64,000 nt of DNA, from the NCBI RefSeq assembly GCF_004361815.1, contig NZ_SNWA01000002.1, positions 372,001-436,000 of the forward strand. The letters run 5' to 3'. The position numbers and the translations under genes were made by a program. Source of the stretch: Paraburkholderia sp. BL10I2N1. GTDB lineage: Bacteria > Pseudomonadota > Gammaproteobacteria > Burkholderiales > Burkholderiaceae. This document shows, in pieces, positions 26,727 to 33,509 of the stretch (its first letter is position 1; each line of letters opens with the position of its first letter). The notes beneath the pieces were generated by a model, which saw only the letters and a program-made list of their open reading frames with translations, had not been told where the DNA came from and made no database searches.

Positions 26727-26763
26727 ACCCGGCAGCGCCAGACGTCCATCTACGCTGCCGGGT
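26727..26763 (+). terminator. Hairpin after the lyase operon
   Basis: An 11-bp perfect stem, ACCCGGCAGCG (26727-26737) and CGCTGCCGGGT (26753-26763), with a 15-nt loop begins 7 bp after the stop codon. No U-tract follows, but position and strength suggest the operon end. Confidence 0.6.
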
Positions 26764-27160
26764 TCACGCCCGCATCCGTCTGATGTCCCTGAATTGAGGC
26801 GGTCAAACCTGGTTCGCTGCCTCGGATGTGTGCTGTACCCTGAGGTTGACCCGGTTCGACGGATGGATTTGCAGTTGAGTCTAATGCGGTGTGGCACCTC
26901 CCGATAGGGTTGAATCGCGGGTTGTCCACGGCCGGCCGGCAATTTCATAATTGACGTCTCCTGCCTGGCGGAAAGGAAACTGCGTCAAGACCATCGTCTC
27001 GGCTCGTCGATTGTTGACGATCTAGGTCTTGCTGTCGAACGACCGCTCATGGCCGCACCCGGTCCTCTCGAATCTTAAAGTCTCTCCCCATCCATCTGCC
27101 TATGTCGGGCACGAGGGACCCAAAGCGGACAGGCTGGCGAGACCTGCTACAAACAAGCTA
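26764..27160. other. Intergenic region with an IS110-end-like remnant
   Basis: About 400 bp without a gene. Positions 26916-26940 plus 26956-26963 (CGCGGGTTGTCCACGGC, GGCCGGC, GTCTCCTG) closely match the 3' non-coding end of the IS110 at 4757-4791, so this is perhaps a fossil of a related element's end. A degenerate repeat (CGAACGACCGCTCATGGCCG) lies at 27037-27056. Confidence 0.4.
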
Positions 27161-28325
27161 GTGTAGTGCGTCACAAATAATGGAACTTAATTGCGATTCG
27201 CGAGTCTCCTTTGCAGGGAGGGAGAATCCATGAGAATCGCGGCGAAAGTTGAGTTAAGCGAAACCCAGCGCAAACAGTTAGAGACGTGGGCTGCTGGCCG
27301 CACGACTGCGGTTCGACTGGCCGAGCGTGCGAAGATGATTTTGCTTGCCGCGCAGGGCAAGACGGACAAAGAGATCGGTGCGGACCTGGGTATCTGGCGC
27401 GGCACAGTGGCGCGCTGGCGAGCTCGCTTTATTGCGGACGGTGTGACGGGGATCGAGCGGGATGAGACGCGTCCCGGGCGCACGCCGAAGATCTCCGCTC
27501 GCAAGGTCAAGGCCATCGTGGCGCTGACGACGCAGCAGCGTCCGGACAACGCGACGCATTGGAGCACGCGCAGCATGGCGGCGGCGGCCGGCGTAAGTGC
27601 GGCGAGCGTGCGGCGGATCTGGCAGGCGCACGGGCTCAAGCCGCATCGGGTGGTGAGCTTCAAGGTGTCGAACGACAAACACTTCACGCAGAAGTTGGAA
27701 GACATCGTCGGGCTGTATCTCGATCCGCCGGAACACGCATTGGTCTTGTGCTGCGATGAGAAGTCCCAGATCCAGGCGCTTGACCGGACCCAGCCGGGAC
27801 TGCCGCTGAAGCGAGGTCGCTGTCAGACGATGACCCACGACTACAAGCGCCATGGTGTGACGACATTGTTTGCAGCGCTGAACACGCTCGATGGCAGTGT
27901 CATTGGCCAGTGCCAGACACAACATCGTCATCAGGAGTGGCTGAGTTTCTTGCGCAGGATCGATCGAAGCACGCCTAAGGACAAGGAGCTTCATTTGATC
28001 GCTGATAACTATGCCACCCACAAGCACCCCGAGGTGAAGGCGTGGCTGGCCAAGCACCCGCGATTCCACATGCATTTCACGCCCACCAGCGCCTCATGGC
28101 TAAACATGGTCGAACGCTTCTTCCGTGACCTGTCAGAGAACCAGTTGCGACGCGCGGCCTTGCGCTCGGTACCCGATTTGGTCAGCACGATCGAGCAGTA
28201 CATCGAAAAGCACAATCGTCATCCGAAACCGTTCATCTGGACCGCTAAAGCTTCCGACATCCTGGCGAAAGTCACGCGCGCCCGCGCCAAGCTGAATAAG
28301 ATGCAATCCGTTTGACGCAGACCAC
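27161..28325 (+). mobile_element. IS630-family element, copy 2 (1165 bp)
   Basis: Same length and ends as copy 1 (5069-6233), inverted orientation. Flanked by TA at 27159-27160 and 28326-28327. Its last base C plus TAG forms the CTAG used as target by the neighbouring IS701 element. Confidence 0.92.
27230..28315 (+). CDS. IS630-family transposase (copy 2)
   Basis: 361 aa, identical in translation to copy 1 over its whole length, with DDE residues D176, D259 and E295. The ATG at 27230 follows GGGAGGGAGA; an upstream in-frame TTG at 27191 adds 13 residues but has no ribosome site. It catalyses cut-and-paste transposition into TA. It is intact and probably active. Confidence 0.95.
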   Translation: MRIAAKVELSETQRKQLETWAAGRTTAVRLAERAKMILLAAQGKTDKEIGADLGIWRGTVARWRARFIADGVTGIERDETRPGRTPKISARKVKAIVALTTQQRPDNATHWSTRSMAAAAGVSAASVRRIWQAHGLKPHRVVSFKVSNDKHFTQKLEDIVGLYLDPPEHALVLCCDEKSQIQALDRTQPGLPLKRGRCQTMTHDYKRHGVTTLFAALNTLDGSVIGQCQTQHRHQEWLSFLRRIDRSTPKDKELHLIADNYATHKHPEVKAWLAKHPRFHMHFTPTSASWLNMVERFFRDLSENQLRRAALRSVPDLVSTIEQYIEKHNRHPKPFIWTAKASDILAKVTRARAKLNKMQSV

Positions 28326-28328
28326 TAG

Positions 28329-29828
28329 TACTACTGTGTCACAAAAGTAGTTGCGCAGTCTATTGCCGTACAGGAAGAGAGCCACCGTTGCATGAGCCTT
28401 TGTCCAAGCAGGATGCGCAACGTAGTAATGGAATCAGGAACGTGACGTTGAGCGCGCTGGACTGCCCCGGGGGATGTAATCCGAGGGAAGGGCAGGCAGC
28501 GCGCATTCAAGGAAGTTTTTTTTACCACGTCCGTCTGATTGCATTCTGAGTCGCTGAGCCATCAGAAACCCATACGCAGCGATACTCAGTGTGGCGTGAT
28601 GGTGAAAGCCACGCCAGCCTCGCCCTTCATAGTGACCGAGCCCGAACTCCTGCTTCAGGTCCTGATAGTCGCGCTCGATGCGCCAGCGCATTTTGGTCAC
28701 GAACACAAGCTGCTCGAGGGTCGCCTCTTCGGGGGCGGTAGTGAAAAAGTATTTGAGCGGCTCCGTATCGCCATCAGGCCATTCAAGTAGCAGCCATTCT
28801 TCGTCGCGAACGGTACTTCGCCAAGTGTCGCGATGGGCGGGACGAACCCGCACGGCGGCAAAGCGTGAGGAAAGTGCCGCATTGCTACCTTCCCGCCAGG
28901 TTACGGTCTGCCATGCGCTTGCGGGTAATTGCATGGCCAGGTCCTTCACTGCGAGCGGTTCATGGCCGGGCGCGCGGCGTAACAATGTCGGGGGTTTGCC
29001 GCGCCCGCTCCAGGGCTTGGGCGGAAGCGGCGCCGTACCGGGTGCCCACACAGAGGTGCCCGGCCGGATCCCTACCGCATACAACAAACCCAGTTCAGTT
29101 ACGCTTTCACGGAAAGCGGTTTCGTCGCCGTACCCGGCATCGGCGAGCACAATGCCCGGTGCAATGCCGGATGCTATAGCCTCTCGAAGTTGGGCTAGCG
29201 CAATCTGTGGCTTGGTCTCGAAGGCGAGATCGTCGGGAATGCCCGCACGACGCGCTCGTTCCCGGTCGTCAATCCATTCCTTGGGGACATACAGCTGCCA
29301 GGCAATTGGCAGGCTCCCGCGTTGCGTCGCGATCGACAGGCTCACGGCGATCTGGCAGTTATCCTGTTTGCCCAGTTGCCCACAGTATTGCCGCGCTACG
29401 CCGACCGAATGCTTGCCTTTCTTCGGGAAGCCCGTGTCGTCAATAATCCAGTAGTAGCCGCTTTCTTCAGCAGCGTGCTTGTCTAACGCGGGCATCACCC
29501 ATTCGCGTACCCGCTGCAGGACCTCACGGTCAGACCAGTCTGCCTTCGCCACAAAGTGGTGGAGTGACTGGTGCTTCGCACTCGCGTGAAGTGGGTCAAT
29601 GTGCGCGGCCATCGGCTCGACGCTCTTGCGAGACAACGGCAACACCAGGCCCGAACAGTAACCCTTGAAGCCAGCGTGGCGATCGGCGTGCCCTAACGTC
29701 TGCGCCAGATGATTCAGATACGCGTCAAATTCGTCGACATCTTCTCTCATCATCATCGCCCGAAGTCTGTATTATTCAATACTACCAGGTATCGCTTCGC
29801 TGTAAATAGGTTTTGTGACACAGTAGTA
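28329..29828 (-). mobile_element. IS701-family element (1500 bp)
   Basis: Perfect 18-bp terminal inverted repeats: TACTACTGTGTCACAAAA at 28329-28346 and TTTTGTGACACAGTAGTA at 29811-29828. They are flanked by the 4-bp direct repeat CTAG (28325-28328 and 29829-29832), the usual IS701 target. The element landed exactly at the IS630 copy 2 border and is therefore the younger insertion. Confidence 0.93.
28434..29756 (-). CDS. IS701-family DDE transposase
   Basis: 440 aa, full length for the family. DDE domain: YYWIIDDTGFPKKGKHSVGV (first Asp), GIVLADAGYGDETAFRESV (second Asp) and MRWRIERDYQDLKQEFGLGH with the catalytic Glu in the Y-x2-LK-x-E signature of the IS4/IS701 superfamily. Several start methionines (MMMRED) lie at 29748-29756; the exact one is uncertain. 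It lies wholly between the 18-bp inverted repeats. Confidence 0.93.
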   Translation of the reverse strand: MMMREDVDEFDAYLNHLAQTLGHADRHAGFKGYCSGLVLPLSRKSVEPMAAHIDPLHASAKHQSLHHFVAKADWSDREVLQRVREWVMPALDKHAAEESGYYWIIDDTGFPKKGKHSVGVARQYCGQLGKQDNCQIAVSLSIATQRGSLPIAWQLYVPKEWIDDRERARRAGIPDDLAFETKPQIALAQLREAIASGIAPGIVLADAGYGDETAFRESVTELGLLYAVGIRPGTSVWAPGTAPLPPKPWSGRGKPPTLLRRAPGHEPLAVKDLAMQLPASAWQTVTWREGSNAALSSRFAAVRVRPAHRDTWRSTVRDEEWLLLEWPDGDTEPLKYFFTTAPEEATLEQLVFVTKMRWRIERDYQDLKQEFGLGHYEGRGWRGFHHHATLSIAAYGFLMAQRLRMQSDGRGKKNFLECALPALPSDYIPRGSPARSTSRS

Positions 29829-29893
29829 CTAGGACATTGTCGATTTCCGATCATCAGATTCGTCGTTAGTGAACCCCATTCAAAGGATCTCCC

Positions 29894-30265
29894 ATGAAAT
29901 ACCTCGGCCTGGCGTACTTCTCCCCCGAAAAATTCGCCGCGATGGCGCCGGACGAAATCAAGGAACTGGTGAGCCAGTGTCCGGCATTGGACGAGAAGAT
30001 GCGCGCTACCGGCAAGGTTCTGATTTCCGCCTCCCTTGGCGATCTGGACAAGTGGAAAACGCTTCGCCCGCGCACTGGAGAGACGCGCATCACCGATGGG
30101 CCTTACACCGAGTCGAAGGAAGTCGTGGGCGGCCTGTTCATCATCGAGGCGGACAGCGTTGACGAGGCGTTACGCATCGCGTCCATGCACCCGGCTGCCA
30201 CACTGGGCGAAGAAGGCGGATGGGCCGTGGAGCTTATCCCCTTAGACTTCTATCTGGCGCGTTGA
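29894..30265 (+). CDS. YCII-related (DGPF) domain protein
   Basis: 123 aa. The DGPF/YCII pattern is clear: MKYLGLAYFSPEKFAAMAPD, the DGPYTESKEVVGGLFIIEAD strand-loop-strand with the namesake D-G-P-[FY]-x-E-x-K-E, and a VDEALRIASMHPA helix. Such proteins are often found next to ECF sigma factors; none is nearby here, and the IS630/IS701 insertions just upstream may have removed a partner. The function is unknown (ferredoxin-like fold). The ribosome site AAAGGATCTCCC precedes ATG. Confidence 0.9.
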   Translation: MKYLGLAYFSPEKFAAMAPDEIKELVSQCPALDEKMRATGKVLISASLGDLDKWKTLRPRTGETRITDGPYTESKEVVGGLFIIEADSVDEALRIASMHPAATLGEEGGWAVELIPLDFYLAR

Positions 30266-30621
30266 GGATTTGGACACCTGTCTCAGGAAGGCGTGGGCGT
30301 TCCTTTCACCACAGACACCTTCACTGCGTCGGGAGTCATCGCGGCGATGTCCGCTGCTGGCCGAACCCGGTCCGACGATGAACCAACAGTGCGCTCCGAC
30401 GTTGAGGCTCCCACGTCGGGCAGCAGTCGACCCGCAGGAGACGTTCGCATTTCCCGCAAACGGTCATTCAACGTCCGACGCGAGCGGCAGCTGATAGTGG
30501 GCGAAGCCTGCTGTTGGATGTCCTCGATCGAGCGCGTTAGGCGTCACTCCGTAAGGCCCATGACTCGATCTTCCGAGGATAGGCACCCTATAATTGTCGC
30601 CGAATAACAACGGGATGGGGC
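30266..30621. other. Intergenic region with degenerate repeat
   Basis: No gene. 30345-30500 carries TGTCCGCTGCTGGCCGAACC, GGGCAGCAGTCGACCCGCAG and AACGGTCATTCAACGTCCGA, phrases recurring (some inverted) in other intergenic regions of the window. Confidence 0.45.
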
Positions 30622-31437
30622 ATGGAACCGATAACTACAGCAATTGTCGCAGTGGCGGCTGGTGAAATCGTCAAAGACGAGGTTAAAACCACCATCGTTG
30701 ATTTCTTCAAAGAAAAGGCGATAGGCCGTTGGAGCGAGCACAGGGCCAAAAAATTCTTTGACGCATTCGTCGATGAAGTGCGCAAAGAACGAGACGTCCT
30801 TACCACTTCAGCGGATCTCAACGACATGTTGAAATCCTTGGCCAGAAGTGACGAGCAGACCAGCGCGTTGTTCGATGCCTATCGCAGAGTTGCGTTGTCG
30901 GCGAGCAAGGACATGGGACCGATGATCATCGGGCTTTTGACCGCACGACTGGTTCTCGAGGACCGAGACGCATCCGAAATTGAGGAGATGGTGTTCGAAG
31001 GCGCCGAGGTGCTGAAGGACAAGGATTTCTCTGATCTACAGAACTGGATGCATTACGCGCACCAAGACCAGAACTATTCATTGGCGCTCGCCGGTCAGGC
31101 GGGCCTTGGCGTTGAACGAATATCGATTGCGATGATGGCAAAGGGCGAAGTAACCCCTGTTTATCTTACAAGGCCGGAGACCTCACGAGCCGTGGCAAGC
31201 AGCTACGGGCAACACCTACTTCAAACGGATAAAGACGAAAGCCCGTTGAACATCTTTCGGGATGTTGGCCCGTTTGCACTGAAGCTCCGAAACGCTGGGC
31301 TTCTGGAGGAGGAGGCTCGGCCTCGAGGCCAGCCCCGCAATCCGAGCGGGACGAACTACTTCGTCCTGGTTAGCCCCGCATGCGAAGAATTGAACGCCCT
31401 GTCGCTGCGAGCGGCCGAAGCCGTTGAGAAGAGTTGA
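30622..31437 (+). CDS. Hypothetical protein, unrecognised
   Basis: 271 aa, soluble and mostly helical. It starts with a short hydrophobic helix (PITTAIVAVAAGEIVKDEVK) followed by charged helices (FFKEKAIGRWSEHRAKKFFD) and ends with a probable winged-helix-like segment (LKLRNAGLLEEEARPRGQPR then TNYFVLVSPACEELNAL). No signal peptide. By eye its base composition is less G+C-rich than neighbouring genes, suggesting recent transfer. It stands alone between an IS-scarred region and the convergent TonB operon. The helical N-terminus and wHTH-like end are seen in some phage-defence or abortive-infection proteins, but nothing here proves that. Confidence 0.65.
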   Translation: MEPITTAIVAVAAGEIVKDEVKTTIVDFFKEKAIGRWSEHRAKKFFDAFVDEVRKERDVLTTSADLNDMLKSLARSDEQTSALFDAYRRVALSASKDMGPMIIGLLTARLVLEDRDASEIEEMVFEGAEVLKDKDFSDLQNWMHYAHQDQNYSLALAGQAGLGVERISIAMMAKGEVTPVYLTRPETSRAVASSYGQHLLQTDKDESPLNIFRDVGPFALKLRNAGLLEEEARPRGQPRNPSGTNYFVLVSPACEELNALSLRAAEAVEKS

Positions 31438-31726
31438 TGTGACTGAAGATGCGGCGGACCTTGCTTTCGCCGCTAAACCTATATTTTTTACCTTGGCCAC
31501 GTCGAAATCCGACCACACTGAGTCCGTCCGCCCAGGCGGCCCGCCGGGACCGGCGCTATCCGACCCGTTTGAGCCGCTCAATCAAAGCGGGCGACGGTCT
31601 GCTCTCCTGCCAACATGAGACGATCGCGAGCGACGGGCCAGCTCGAATTGAAAGGAGGTTTCCGGGACGTCATCGGCACGGCGGCTGACAGTTTCGGCTT
31701 GCAGGACGGGCCGTGATGTCTGTCAG

Positions 31727-32452
31727 TCAGTCCACGTTAAAGTGAACCCGCACGTCCCGATGGCTTTCCACCGGATGCCCGTTATCCATCGCCGGGAAAA
31801 ACCGCCAGGTTCGCAGCGTTTCCAGCAGAATCTGGTTGAGTCGCGGATTTTGCGTTGGTTTGACCAGTTCAACATCGAACGTGCCGTCGACGTGAACCAC
31901 AAAGCGCGCAACCGCCACGGCCTGGTACGCCACCTCGCGCAAATCGTCGGGCAAGACGGGCAACGGTTGCGAAAGTACGCGTGCCTGCATCACGCCGGAC
32001 TGGGCTGTTGAACGGGTTGGCGCGGCGTCGTCGTTGCTGGTCTCTGGCGAACTGGCCGTGTGCCCATCGCTCGAGATTGGACGTTCGTGCTGGAGCGGCG
32101 CGGATAACGATGCTTGTACTGTTTCCTGCCGTGGGGCCTGCGGCGTCACGTGCGGACTCGCCTGCGTCATGCGGGAGGGCTTTGGGGCTGACGAGTGCTC
32201 GTGCGCGGGCGGATGTGGAGCTGCAGTTGCAAGCGGCTGCTGTGGCGGCGGTGGCGGCGCTGGCGGCGGCGTTTCCACCAGCCGCATCTCAATGGCAGCG
32301 GGCGTGTTCGCGGGTTCCCTGCCGGGATTAAGCCACCCAGCGAAGCGCGTCAGAAGCAGCAGCCAGAGTACTGCTGCAACTGCAAGAGCGATGCCGAAGC
32401 TCAACGACGGCCCGTCCACTGCAGCAAGTGCGCGCTGCATCCACCTATTCAC
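31727..32452 (-). CDS. tonB: TonB energy-transducing protein
   Basis: About 241 aa. An N-terminal membrane anchor (LSFGIALAVAAVLWLLLLTR) is followed by a Pro-rich periplasmic spacer (VETPPPAPPPPPQQPL) and a C-terminal TonB domain (VARFVVHVDGTFDVELVKPT, then LLETLRTWRFFPAMDNGHPV). It carries proton-motive energy from ExbBD to an outer-membrane receptor. The start is probably GTG 32452, overlapping the exbD stop; ATG 32440 is the alternative. It is the last gene of a receptor-exbB-exbD-tonB cluster on the minus strand. Confidence 0.85.
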   Translation of the reverse strand: MNRWMQRALAAVDGPSLSFGIALAVAAVLWLLLLTRFAGWLNPGREPANTPAAIEMRLVETPPPAPPPPPQQPLATAAPHPPAHEHSSAPKPSRMTQASPHVTPQAPRQETVQASLSAPLQHERPISSDGHTASSPETSNDDAAPTRSTAQSGVMQARVLSQPLPVLPDDLREVAYQAVAVARFVVHVDGTFDVELVKPTQNPRLNQILLETLRTWRFFPAMDNGHPVESHRDVRVHFNVD

Positions 32453-32843
32453 GATGCACGGCAACGAGAAAATGTTCGGCGCCGGCCTTTCTCGCTTCCA
32501 GCATGGCCTGCACGACAACGCCATGCGACGCGCCGTCGTCAGCCGCCACGACGATGTTGCCGTCTCGATGCAACAGCTTCGCCACGAGCGGTTCGATCTG
32601 CCGAAGCTGCACGGGCTGCTGGTTGATAAACACCTGGTTCGCGCGGCTCACGGATAGCGTCAGCGGACGGTCCTCCGACATCTGTTGCGCGCGGCCCTGC
32701 GGCAGGTTCACGCGCACCGCATCAAGGCGCTGCATCGCCAGCGACGTCAGCATGAACGTCGCCAGGAGGAAGAACATCACGTCGATCATCGGAATGATCT
32801 CGATGCGGCCGCGCTTCGACGCACGGGAGCGACGCAGCTTCAT
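32445..32843 (-). CDS. exbD: ExbD/TolR biopolymer transporter
   Basis: 132 aa. One N-terminal helix with the conserved aspartate (RIEIIPMIDVMFFLLATFML) and a periplasmic domain (LDAVRVNLPQGRA, NIVVAADDGASHGVVVQAML). It forms the proton-conducting complex with ExbB and drives TonB. The start overlaps the exbB stop by four bases (ATGA, 32840-32843), and its stop overlaps the tonB start, so the three are translationally coupled. Confidence 0.93.
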   Translation of the reverse strand: MKLRRSRASKRGRIEIIPMIDVMFFLLATFMLTSLAMQRLDAVRVNLPQGRAQQMSEDRPLTLSVSRANQVFINQQPVQLRQIEPLVAKLLHRDGNIVVAADDGASHGVVVQAMLEARKAGAEHFLVAVHRE

Positions 32844-33484
32844 GATGGCGTACCGCGCTGTTCTTCGGCGAGGCGGAGCTGGCCCATGGATTCGTTGGCA
32901 AACGATTCAAGCTCGTCCAGCAACCGGTCGACGCGACGCGAAAAGTAGTTGAACGCAAACAACGCGATGAGCGCGATCACGAGGCCGATCGCCGTCGCGA
33001 TCAGCGCCTGGGCGACGCCACCCGACACACCCGCGGGATTCACCAGCCCGTCGCCACCGATCAGCCGGAACGAATGCATCATGCCGACGATGGTCCCGAG
33101 CAGACCAAGCAATGGAGCCGCAGTCACGATCGTTTCTAGCAGCCATAGCCCGCGGCTCATATCGCGTTCGATCTGCACAGCCGTTGCTTCGATCCTGGCT
33201 TCGATGCGCCAACGCGGCGCGTGCTTGTCGTTGTCGAGCAGGCGGGCGAGACGACACAACGCATGCTGATGCGGCAGCTTGCCGATGATGTCGCCAGCAA
33301 AACGGCCGTCCGGGCCGCCGCGCGCCGTCGGGTCTGCGACATCGCGCGGCACGCGCGCGAAACGCCATAACGCGTAGGCCCGATCGAGGATGATCGCCAT
33401 AGCGGCGACCGCCAGCACGCTCAGCGGATAGATCACCCAGCCGCCAAGCCGAACGGCGTCGCCAAGCGTGGTCCAGTCGTTCAT
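32840..33484 (-). CDS. exbB: ExbB/TolQ/MotA proton channel
   Basis: 214 aa. Three membrane helices: VIYPLSVLAVAAMAIILDRA, TIVTAAPLLGLLGTIVGMMH (the ExbB signature APLLGLLGTV-x-GM) and SGGVAQALIATAIGLVIALI. It forms the pentameric channel around ExbD. It starts 26 bp after the receptor gene with an AAGGAA site and is part of the same putative Zur-controlled unit. Confidence 0.93.
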   Translation of the reverse strand: MNDWTTLGDAVRLGGWVIYPLSVLAVAAMAIILDRAYALWRFARVPRDVADPTARGGPDGRFAGDIIGKLPHQHALCRLARLLDNDKHAPRWRIEARIEATAVQIERDMSRGLWLLETIVTAAPLLGLLGTIVGMMHSFRLIGGDGLVNPAGVSGGVAQALIATAIGLVIALIALFAFNYFSRRVDRLLDELESFANESMGQLRLAEEQRGTPS

Positions 33485-33509
33485 GATGTTTCCTTACCCG
33501 GTTGCTGCC

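Noticed and set aside
5069..28325. Composite transposon made of the two IS630 copies
   Set aside because: IS630 elements target TA, whose duplication cannot prove joint transposition; the inverted pair is better treated as two independent insertions or a duplication unless outer flanks show otherwise.
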